The position numbers and the translations under genes are program-made. From the NCBI GenBank assembly GCA_018224345.1, contig JAGTUW010000388.1, positions 1-17,468 of the forward strand: a stretch of DNA of 17,468 nucleotides. The letters are read 5' to 3'. Each line of letters begins with the position of its first letter. The first letter of the stretch is position 1. Shown here one piece after another: positions 1 to 6,376 of this stretch. Origin of the DNA: Bacteroidota bacterium (GTDB taxonomy: Bacteria; Bacteroidota; Ignavibacteria; SZUA-365). The notes under the pieces are model-generated. The model did not search any database. It saw only the letters and a program-made list of their open reading frames with translations, and was not told the DNA's origin.

Positions 1-186
1 ATGGCGAATGCCGGTCCCAACACCAATGGCTCGCAATTTTTTATCGTGAACAACAAGGCGGGCTGTGACTGGCTTGACGGAAAACATACGGTATTCGGAA
101 AAGTTCTCAGTGGTATGGATATCGTCCACAAAATTGAAAAGAAAGGGAATGGTGTGCGTATCAAGTCGATACGTCTGGTAGAGTAA
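1..186 (+). CDS. Cyclophilin-type peptidyl-prolyl cis-trans isomerase, C-terminal fragment (5' end outside window)
   Basis: This is the last 61 residues of a cyclophilin-family peptidyl-prolyl isomerase, which catalyses cis-trans isomerisation of proline peptide bonds during protein folding. The fragment opens with the cyclophilin active-site block MANAGPNTNGSQFFI and continues with the DGKHTVFGKV segment, both typical of the C-terminal half of the fold. The first ATG of the window is internal to the domain: a complete cyclophilin needs roughly 100 more residues upstream, so the true start lies outside. Whether the protein is cytoplasmic or exported cannot be told because the N-terminus is missing. 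It ends with TAA, 57 nt before the polyphosphate kinase gene on the same strand, so cotranscription is possible. Family assignment is secure; the specific paralogue is not. Confidence 0.93.
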   Translation: MANAGPNTNGSQFFIVNNKAGCDWLDGKHTVFGKVLSGMDIVHKIEKKGNGVRIKSIRLVE

Positions 187-243
187 CGCGGATTTTGCTA
201 CTTTTCCACATTGGTATTTGCCCATAGCCCTGTGGAGTAGCCG

Positions 244-1107
244 ATGGATTCCGAACAATTCCTTGTCCCGCACGACAGAGCGATCAGTCTTGAAGAGTAT
301 GATCCTGCATTTGTCGGTAAGTACAGCAAGAAGAAACACAGAAAGAAAAAGCTCAAAGGCGACCTTCCGCGGCTTGCGGAGCTTCAGGATGTGCTCTACG
401 CACATGACACCTATGCGTTGCTGCTGGTATTTCAGGCCATGGACGCCGCAGGCAAGGATGGTGTGATCAAGCATGTCATGTCCGGTGTCAATCCCCAGGG
501 TTGCCAGGTCTTCAGTTTCAAGGCGCCGTCGTCTGAGGAACTCGATCACGATTATCTCTGGCGCAACATGGTCCGGCTGCCCGAGCGCGGTCGGATCGGC
601 ATATTCAACCGCTCCTATTACGAGGAAGTGCTCGTTGTTCGCGTGCATCCGGAATTGCTCGCCAGACAGAAGCTCCCACCCTATTCGCCGGAACAGATAT
701 GGGAACAGCGTTTCGGGGAGATCAACAATTTCGAACACTATCTTGTCAACAACGGTGTCGTCGTGTTGAAATTCTTTCTTCATCTTTCAAAGGAAGAGCA
801 GCGAAAGCGCTTTATACGGCGCATCGATCGACCGGACAAAAACTGGAAGTTTTCCGCCGCCGATATTCGTGAGCGTGGGTACTGGGATGCCTACATGCAT
901 GCCTACGAGGAGATGATCAATCATACCAGCACCGAGCATGCCCCGTGGTATGTCATTCCCGCGGACAACAAATGGTACACGCGTGGCGCGGTCGCAGGGA
1001 TAATCATCGAGACACTGGAATCACTCGACCTCCGCTATCCCGTCGTCAGTGACGATCATCGCATGCAACTACAGCAATATCGCGAACAGCTCGAGCAGGA
1101 GGACTGA
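244..1107 (+). CDS. Polyphosphate kinase 2 family protein (polyphosphate:nucleotide phosphotransferase)
   Basis: A 287-residue class I PPK2 protein, which transfers phosphate between inorganic polyphosphate and nucleotides in the cytoplasm. Visible hallmarks are the Walker A-type loop MDAAGKDG (residues 66-73), the Walker B-type segment FNRSYYEEVL (121-130), and the basic lid region around RRIDRPDKNWKF (192-203) followed by W214 and Y217. The N-terminus has a lysine-rich patch (residues 26-39), plausible for polyphosphate binding. Length and the FNRSYYEEVLVVRVHPE stretch match the subgroup annotated as PPK2-related polyphosphate:nucleotide phosphotransferase. Walker B carries Asn where classical PPK2 has Asp (FDRSWY), which is usual in this subgroup and not a defect. 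GGAG (234-237) sits six nt before the ATG. Whether the acceptor is AMP, ADP or GDP cannot be read from sequence. Confidence 0.92.
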   Translation: MDSEQFLVPHDRAISLEEYDPAFVGKYSKKKHRKKKLKGDLPRLAELQDVLYAHDTYALLLVFQAMDAAGKDGVIKHVMSGVNPQGCQVFSFKAPSSEELDHDYLWRNMVRLPERGRIGIFNRSYYEEVLVVRVHPELLARQKLPPYSPEQIWEQRFGEINNFEHYLVNNGVVVLKFFLHLSKEEQRKRFIRRIDRPDKNWKFSAADIRERGYWDAYMHAYEEMINHTSTEHAPWYVIPADNKWYTRGAVAGIIIETLESLDLRYPVVSDDHRMQLQQYREQLEQED

Positions 1108-1188
1108 ACTTCCAGCCATTGCAGCGTGTCATGATTTCTGCGCATACGCATTCACGGTCATTCACTAATACGCATACAGTTATTTCAC

Positions 1189-1192
1189 GGAG
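1189..1192 (+). promoter_or_regulatory. Ribosome binding site that sets the S9 peptidase start
   Basis: GGAG lies ten nt before the ATG at 1203. That ATG begins directly with a signal peptide, whereas the upstream in-frame TTG (1119) and ATG (1131) would add a polar, non-signal extension. Confidence 0.5.
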
Positions 1193-1202
1193 CACGAAGC
1201 TG

Positions 1203-3254
1203 ATGATCAACAGCAGACCCCCAGCCATTTTTCTGTTTCTCCTATTCGTCTTTTCTCCCGTATTGCTTTCTGCGCAGCAGAGTGAACCCATGAGCGCGGA
1301 GAAGCTCTGGCAACTTAAACGGGTCGGCTCCCTGGTGCTTTCGCCGGATGGCCGGACTGCCGCCGTGGTGGTCACCTCGTATGATATCGACAAGAACAAG
1401 GGGCACGGCAATATCTGGCTGATATCCCTTGCCAGCGGGGAAGCTCAGCAATTTACGACGGGCCCGAGTACGGAGAGTGCGCCGCAATGGAGTCCTGACG
1501 GCAGGACCATTGCCTTTACCGCCAAGCGTAATGAAGACGAACGCGCACAGCTGTACCTGATTCCCGTCGGCGGAGGAGAGGCGCGGCGTGTGACCGAAAT
1601 GCCGCTGGGTGTGACGGCGGTGAAGTGGTTTCCCGACGGGGAATCCCTGGCCTTTGCCTCATCCACGCTTGCACGCGATAACGGAAATCTTGATTCACTG
1701 AAAGCGGAGCTCAAGCGCCGCAAGGATGACAAGGTCAATGCAAAGATCAGTGAGGATCGCGTCTTCCGCTATTGGGACCGCTACCTTACCGACGGCTGGG
1801 TGCAGCATATCTACCGTTACGATGTCGCGAGCGAGGAGGTAACGGATCTGACGCCGGACATGGATCGCCGTTTTCACTACACCGGTGGTGTGGAATACGA
1901 CATTTCTCCCGACGGTGAGGAAATCGCTGTCACGATGATTGTATCCGGTCCGCCGTATGATACACTGTACACGGATATTTACGCACTCGCCACCGACGGA
2001 AACGGAGCAATGCGCAACCTGACACCGGATAATCCGGCGAGCGACTTCGGTCCACACTACACGCATGGTGGAAAATACCTGCTCTTCGGTCGCAACCTGC
2101 GTATGGATATGAATGGGGAAAATACGAAGCTCACGCGACTCGATCGTGCAACGGGTGAGCGCACGGAACTGTGCAGGTATTTCGATCGCAGTCCTGCCGG
2201 CTGGGTCTCCGACGAACGCGAGCAGACTGTGTATTTCATCGCAGATCATCTCGGAAAGAAAAGTGTCTTTTCCGTCCCGATGTCCGGCGGCGCTGTGACG
2301 ACACTGCTGCATCAGGGGTCGAACAGCGGACTGCAGGTGGCCGACGGCCGGATTATCTTTCTGCATCAGCATCTCTCGGCTCCACCAGCGGTGTACGTGA
2401 TGGATACCGACGGAGGCAATCTGCGTCAAGTGTCTTCGTTCAACGAGGAAGTACTGGCCGGCATTGCAATGGGCAGAGTGGAGAATGTCTGGTATGAAGG
2501 AGCCGGGCAGGACAGCGTGCAGATGTATGTGATTTATCCACCGGATTTCGACGCGAAGAAGAAATGGCCGCTGCTGGTGATGATTCATGGCGGGCCGCAT
2601 GGTACCTTCGGTGACGATTTTCACCCACGGTGGAATGCACAGGTGTTCGCCGCGGGTGGATATGTGACCGTCGCACCGAACTTTCATGGCTCGACAGGTT
2701 TCGGCGAATATTTTGCCGACCGTATCAACAGGGAACATCCCCGGCTGCCGTTTATCGATGTCATGAAGGCGACCGACGAAATGGAGAAGCGGCCCTACAT
2801 CGATGCATCACGCACAGCCGCGGCCGGCGGCAGTTACGGCGGCTATCTGGTGACGTGGATCGGCGGGCACACGGATCGTTATGCCTGCCTGATCAATCAT
2901 GCCGGTGTGTACAACCTCATGGCACAGTTCGGATCGGATGTCACATTTCACAGGGACATCAGTTATGGCGGACTGCCCTGGGACGGCCGTGACCAGGTGT
3001 TGCGCTGGAGTCCTTCGCAGTATGCAGCGGACTATGTCACACCCACGCTGGTAATCCATGGAGAAAAAGATTACCGTGTCCCTTATGGTCAGGGCCTCGA
3101 AGCATACGGTATGTTGAAAGCGAAGGGTGTTCCGTCCCGGATAATCATTTATCCGACCGAGAATCACTGGATACTGACACCGCAGAATTCGATTCACTGG
3201 TATGGTGAATTCCATGCCTGGCTTGAACGCTGGATCGGGAAGGGAGGTCGTTGA
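1203..3254 (+). CDS. Secreted S9-family serine peptidase, DPP5-like dipeptidyl peptidase
   Basis: A 683-residue prolyl-oligopeptidase-family enzyme, probably releasing dipeptides in the periplasm. Residues 1-23 form a signal peptide (hydrophobic core AIFLFLLFVFSPVLL, cleavage near LSAQQ). A beta-propeller with repeated SPDG/FPDG blades follows, and residues of about 430-683 are an alpha/beta hydrolase. The catalytic triad is visible: Ser544 in GGSYGGY, Asp623 in HGEKDYR and His655 in ENHW. The C-terminal half (INHAGVYNL, SRIIIYPTENHW) and total length closely resemble Porphyromonas DPP5, a periplasmic enzyme that takes dipeptides from oligopeptides with hydrophobic residues; that comparison is from memory. 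The start at 1203 is chosen because it gives an immediate signal peptide and has GGAG upstream. The stop overlaps the start of the next gene. Exact specificity is inferred. Confidence 0.92.
   Translation: MINSRPPAIFLFLLFVFSPVLLSAQQSEPMSAEKLWQLKRVGSLVLSPDGRTAAVVVTSYDIDKNKGHGNIWLISLASGEAQQFTTGPSTESAPQWSPDGRTIAFTAKRNEDERAQLYLIPVGGGEARRVTEMPLGVTAVKWFPDGESLAFASSTLARDNGNLDSLKAELKRRKDDKVNAKISEDRVFRYWDRYLTDGWVQHIYRYDVASEEVTDLTPDMDRRFHYTGGVEYDISPDGEEIAVTMIVSGPPYDTLYTDIYALATDGNGAMRNLTPDNPASDFGPHYTHGGKYLLFGRNLRMDMNGENTKLTRLDRATGERTELCRYFDRSPAGWVSDEREQTVYFIADHLGKKSVFSVPMSGGAVTTLLHQGSNSGLQVADGRIIFLHQHLSAPPAVYVMDTDGGNLRQVSSFNEEVLAGIAMGRVENVWYEGAGQDSVQMYVIYPPDFDAKKKWPLLVMIHGGPHGTFGDDFHPRWNAQVFAAGGYVTVAPNFHGSTGFGEYFADRINREHPRLPFIDVMKATDEMEKRPYIDASRTAAAGGSYGGYLVTWIGGHTDRYACLINHAGVYNLMAQFGSDVTFHRDISYGGLPWDGRDQVLRWSPSQYAADYVTPTLVIHGEKDYRVPYGQGLEAYGMLKAKGVPSRIIIYPTENHWILTPQNSIHWYGEFHAWLERWIGKGGR
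3242..3247 (+). promoter_or_regulatory. Ribosome binding site for the TTG start of the MutS-like gene
   Basis: GGGAGG lies inside the last codons of the S9 peptidase, three nt before a TTG at 3251. The TTGA at 3251-3254 serves as both start (TTG) and upstream stop (TGA), a standard arrangement for translational coupling. Confidence 0.55.
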
Positions 3255-5170
3255 TTACCGAAGCCGAAAGACTGCAGGAACGGCTTGATTTCCGCATCGC
3301 CCGACTCGAGGGCCGGAGCGGTCGGTGCTTTCGTCTGCGTATCGCGCTGTTCCTTCTGTTCATCGTGTTTCTTCCTCTGCCGTTGGCCGTGGAGTTGCGT
3401 CTGGTATTGCTCACGCTCGTCACCATTGCATTTCTCGTGGTCGCTTCCGTGCACCGGCGTATCGATCGCGGTATCGCACGCTGTCATGCGTGGAAGACGC
3501 TGAAGCGCGAGCAGCAGGCAAGACGTGAACTGGACTGGGAACATTTGCCAGCCCCTGCGGCGGGTCTGTTTTCCGAAGGACATCCTTTTGCCGATGATCT
3601 GGATCTGGACGGTGAGGCTTCGCTGCATCGACTGCTGGATATTTCTGTCTCCCACCGGGGAAGTGCATTGCTTGCCTCATGGCTGGGTGCGGTACACCCT
3701 GACGTTGAGGAAGTGCTCTCGCGGCAGCGTCTTGTTCGGGCCCTTGTTCCTCTTCGGCATTTCCGCGAGCATCTGCGCCTGGAATACGATCTTGTGTCTG
3801 CGGAAAAACTCGATGGCGATGCCTTCCTGCGTTGGTTGCGTGCTGCGCGACTCTCACCCTCGTTGCGATGGCTGTTGCCGGTGATGTCTGTTCTGGCGGC
3901 AGGCAATCTCACACTCTTTCTTCTCTGGGGATACAATGTCACCGGACCCTGGTTCATGCCGGGGGTGTTCATTTATGGGTTGCTGTATTTCCGTTACAGT
4001 CAGGTGCGGGAAGCCTTCATCGAAGCAGCGGTTCGTCTCGATGACGAACTCGGAAGACTGAAAACAGTGTTTCGTTTCCTCGAACGCTATCCCTATGGCG
4101 AGCGTGTGCAACTGCGCGGGCTGGTCGCTCCCTTTCTTGATCCGCTGGAACAACCTTCGCGACATATCCGCCGGATTCTCCGGGATGTGGTCGCCGCAGG
4201 GTTGTCCATGAATCCGGTGATGATGGTCGTATTGAATCTGCCGCTGCCCTGGGATTTCATATTTGCCGCGCGCCTCGAACGAAAACGGCGCGCACTCGAG
4301 TCCTTGCTGCCTGGCTGGCTCGACACATTGCAGCGGCTCGAAGCCCTGCAGTCTCTGGCGAATTTTGCGGACCTCTTCCCGACGTATCATTTCCCGCATA
4401 TCATCACCGAAGGTGTTCCGCAGCACCGGAGTATCGGGCAGGGAGTGAATACAGGGACACGCGGGGGGGGAACACCAGACAGCGACATCGGGACGCTTTC
4501 GGAGGACGCGTGTTCCGCAGAGGATGCCGGGTCGCTGTTTTCCGCCAGAGATCTCGGGCACCCGCTCCTCCCGTTGCACAGCAGGGTCGACAATGATTTT
4601 TCGATTGATCGACAGGGTCGTGTTTTTTTGATCACCGGATCGAACATGTCGGGAAAAAGCACGTTTCTGCGGACAGTCGGTATCAACCTCGTGCTGGCGT
4701 TCGCGGGCGGACCCGTCGCAGCGTCGTCTCTGTATACGGCGCCACTGCGCCTCTATACCTGCATACATATCAGTGATTCCCTCCGGGAGGGGGTCTCCTA
4801 TTTTTATGCCGAGGTGCGACGCCTTCGCGATCTGCTTGCGGAGGCTTCCGTTGCCGATGCACCACCGTTGTTGTTTCTCATCGATGAAATTTTCAAGGGG
4901 ACGAACAACATCGAGCGTCATGTCGGCGCGGCAGCCTACATACAGGCACTGGCGGGCGGGCGGGCCTGCGGCATCGTTTCCACGCATGATATCGATCTGA
5001 CACGGCTTGCCGGTGAATCGGAGGACATCATCAACCTGCATTTCCGCGAGCATATCACGGATGATCGCATGGTATTCGATTACCGTCTGCGTCAGGGTCC
5101 CTGCCCCACCACCAATGCGCTCTCTATCATGCGTATCGAAGGCCTGCCCGTGCCCGAAGGGCCACACTGA
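3251..5170 (+). CDS. Membrane-anchored MutS-like ATPase
   Basis: A 639-residue protein with a MutS-type ATPase domain but no mismatch-recognition domain. Four hydrophobic helices are visible, about residues 29-47, 50-67, 205-226 and 232-248, suggesting inner-membrane anchoring. A MutS core-like segment (DLDGEASLHRLLDISVSHRGSALLASWL) lies between the two pairs. The C-terminal ATPase has Walker A GSNMSGKST (463-471), the aromatic-rich block SYFYAEVRRL, Walker B LIDEIFKGTNN (Asp545, Glu546) and the STHD motif (577-580), all intact. It resembles membrane-associated MutS-related proteins common in Bacteroidota, whose role is not settled; it should not be called a mismatch repair enzyme. Residues of about 388-432 are a polar linker containing a G8 tract in the DNA, just before the conserved LGHPLLP. 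The start is TTG, coupled to the upstream peptidase gene. Confidence 0.85.
   Translation: MITEAERLQERLDFRIARLEGRSGRCFRLRIALFLLFIVFLPLPLAVELRLVLLTLVTIAFLVVASVHRRIDRGIARCHAWKTLKREQQARRELDWEHLPAPAAGLFSEGHPFADDLDLDGEASLHRLLDISVSHRGSALLASWLGAVHPDVEEVLSRQRLVRALVPLRHFREHLRLEYDLVSAEKLDGDAFLRWLRAARLSPSLRWLLPVMSVLAAGNLTLFLLWGYNVTGPWFMPGVFIYGLLYFRYSQVREAFIEAAVRLDDELGRLKTVFRFLERYPYGERVQLRGLVAPFLDPLEQPSRHIRRILRDVVAAGLSMNPVMMVVLNLPLPWDFIFAARLERKRRALESLLPGWLDTLQRLEALQSLANFADLFPTYHFPHIITEGVPQHRSIGQGVNTGTRGGGTPDSDIGTLSEDACSAEDAGSLFSARDLGHPLLPLHSRVDNDFSIDRQGRVFLITGSNMSGKSTFLRTVGINLVLAFAGGPVAASSLYTAPLRLYTCIHISDSLREGVSYFYAEVRRLRDLLAEASVADAPPLLFLIDEIFKGTNNIERHVGAAAYIQALAGGRACGIVSTHDIDLTRLAGESEDIINLHFREHITDDRMVFDYRLRQGPCPTTNALSIMRIEGLPVPEGPH
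4463..4470 (+). repeat. G8 homopolymer tract inside the MutS-like gene
   Basis: Eight consecutive G encode Gly405-Gly406 and the first two bases of Gly407, within a low-conservation polar linker. The frame is correct after the tract because the conserved LGHPLLP and Walker motifs follow in frame. Such tracts are prone to slippage. Confidence 0.8.
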
Positions 5171-5171
5171 T

Positions 5172-5200
5172 TTGTATTCCTCAGACCTCGTCCGTACAAT
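5172..5200 (+). promoter_or_regulatory. Candidate promoter for the small ORF and egtD
   Basis: TTGTAT (5172-5177) and TACAAT (5195-5200) are separated by exactly 17 nt, giving a fair sigma70-like pair with five of six matches in the -10 box but only three of six in the -35 box. It lies just after the MutS-like stop and would start transcription near 5207, about 25 nt before the small ORF. Primary sigma factors in Bacteroidota can prefer other boxes, so this is tentative. Confidence 0.33.
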
Positions 5201-5215
5201 TGTGAAACCTGCATC

Positions 5216-5227
5216 AGGAGAAGAGGA
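5216..5227 (+). promoter_or_regulatory. Ribosome binding site of the small ORF
   Basis: AGGAG (5216-5220) and GAGGA (5223-5227) precede the ATG at 5232. Either is compatible with ribosome binding, and the purine-rich run is the main reason to take the small ORF seriously. Confidence 0.4.
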
Positions 5228-5231
5228 ATGT

Positions 5232-5408
5232 ATGAGGAATCCTGTACGGATACATGAGACAAATACTGTTCAATTCAACCTGCCGGCATTGCAGTCCGTT
5301 GGGATTGCTTCCGGCAGCATGGCAATACGCAGCGTCAGCGGCTTGCATCTGTCTTCCTGTGGTGGTGCCACAAGCACACGTGTGTATCATCATGAAGGTG
5401 AGCAATGA
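5232..5408 (+). CDS. Possible small protein of 58 residues, translationally coupled to egtD
   Basis: I do not recognise this ORF. It begins MRNPVRIHETNTVQ, has no hydrophobic segment or signal peptide, contains a single cysteine (in SSCGGATST) and ends in YHHEGEQ. Three things support expression: a purine-rich Shine-Dalgarno run upstream, a candidate promoter at 5172-5200, and an ATGA overlap (5405-5408) in which its stop overlaps the egtD start. Against it, egtD has its own AAGGTG ribosome binding site at 5395-5400, so the coupling may be accidental, and 58 codons is short enough to occur by chance. It might be a leader peptide, a small partner protein or simply leader RNA. No function is proposed. 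Confidence 0.3.
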   Translation: MRNPVRIHETNTVQFNLPALQSVGIASGSMAIRSVSGLHLSSCGGATSTRVYHHEGEQ

Positions 5409-6376
5409 ATGAAATAACGGTTGATCAGGACGTACTGCTGTTGCGCGAGGAACTGCTGTCCGGCTTGCGGAAGCCGCAGAAAACCCTGCCCAGCAAATAT
5501 TTTTATGACGAAACCGGTTCGGCGTTGTTTGAGGAGATCTGTAAACTCCAGGAGTATTATCCGACCCGAACGGAGACCGGCATCCTGCGTAGCAATATCC
5601 GGGATATCGCCGCTCAAATAGGGACCGACTGTCTGTTGATCGAGTATGGCAGCGGTGCCAGCGTAAAAATCCGTCTGCTGCTTGATCATCTCGATCGCAT
5701 CGCAGGGTATGTGCCCATTGATATTTCTTCCGAACATCTCTTGCAGGCGGCGGAGACGCTCTCGCGTATGTACCCTGACCTGATGATCCAACCTGTCTCT
5801 GCGGATTATACGCAGGATTTCGAATTACCAGCCATAGATGTACCACATGCCCGGCGCGTGGTGTTTTTTCCCGGTTCGACGATCGGCAACTTCACACCAC
5901 GGGAAGCGCGGCATTTTCTTGGTCATATCGCGACAGTCGCCGGGAACAGGGGCGGATTGCTGATCGGCGTGGATCTGAAAAAAGATGTTTCCATCCTTGA
6001 AGCGGCTTACAATGACAGCCGGGGAATCACTGCCGCGTTCAACAAAAACATGCTCGTCCGGCTGAACACGGAGTTCGATGCCGATTTCGATCCGGACACC
6101 TTCCGGCACCGGGCGGTGTGGAATGCGTTGCACGGCCGCATTGAAATGCACCTTGTCAGTCTGCATGAACAGTTCGTACATGTAGCAGGTGAGCGCATAC
6201 TGTTCCGTCGCAGTGAGAGCATTCTCACCGAATATTCCTACAAGTACCGGCCTGATGAATTCGCCGAGCTTGCGAAACCGTATTTCAGGGTCGAGCATGT
6301 ATGGACGGATGCCCGGCATCTGTTCAGCGTGCAGTATCTCCGTTGTGTTTCCCGGCGTCGATCGCGGCCAGCATGA
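5405..6376 (+). CDS. egtD: EgtD-type L-histidine N-alpha-methyltransferase
   Basis: A 323-residue SAM-dependent methyltransferase of the EgtD family. In known members it trimethylates the alpha-amino group of histidine to hercynine, the first step of ergothioneine synthesis. Features seen: KYFYDETGSALFEEI (31-45) with EYYPTRTE (50-57), the SAM loop IEYGSGASVK (79-88), the PID strand end (104-106), GSTIGNF (157-163), AAYND (200-204) and TEYSYKY (275-281). The residues known to hold histidine in mycobacterial EgtD (two Tyr near the N-terminus, Asn166, Tyr206, Glu282, Ser284) have plausible counterparts at Tyr34, Tyr51/52, Asn162, Tyr202, Glu276 and Ser278, which argues for histidine as substrate. 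No EgtB sulfoxide synthase is in the window, so completion of ergothioneine synthesis is unproven. AAGGTG precedes the ATG by four nt. The last 53 nt overlap the convergent recQ gene. Confidence 0.88.
   Translation: MNEITVDQDVLLLREELLSGLRKPQKTLPSKYFYDETGSALFEEICKLQEYYPTRTETGILRSNIRDIAAQIGTDCLLIEYGSGASVKIRLLLDHLDRIAGYVPIDISSEHLLQAAETLSRMYPDLMIQPVSADYTQDFELPAIDVPHARRVVFFPGSTIGNFTPREARHFLGHIATVAGNRGGLLIGVDLKKDVSILEAAYNDSRGITAAFNKNMLVRLNTEFDADFDPDTFRHRAVWNALHGRIEMHLVSLHEQFVHVAGERILFRRSESILTEYSYKYRPDEFAELAKPYFRVEHVWTDARHLFSVQYLRCVSRRRSRPA

Noticed and set aside
187..243. TCCACA/TGTGGA inverted repeat between the cyclophilin and PPK2 genes
   Set aside because: A six-bp stem with a loop of about 20 nt and no T-run is compatible with chance, and its right arm overlaps the PPK2 ribosome site.
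1119..1202. Longer start of the S9 peptidase at TTG 1119 or ATG 1131
   Set aside because: The extension is polar and His/Thr/Ser-rich and would bury the signal peptide. The ATG at 1203 has a ribosome site and starts directly with the signal sequence.
1695..2738. A 347-codon open frame opposite the S9 peptidase
   Set aside because: It is antisense to the peptidase coding sequence, has no family resemblance and is typical of GC-rich shadow frames.
3854..5167. A 437-codon open frame on the minus strand opposite the MutS-like gene
   Set aside because: It is entirely antisense to a gene with intact Walker motifs, has no recognisable domain, and has shadow-type composition rich in Arg, Cys and His.
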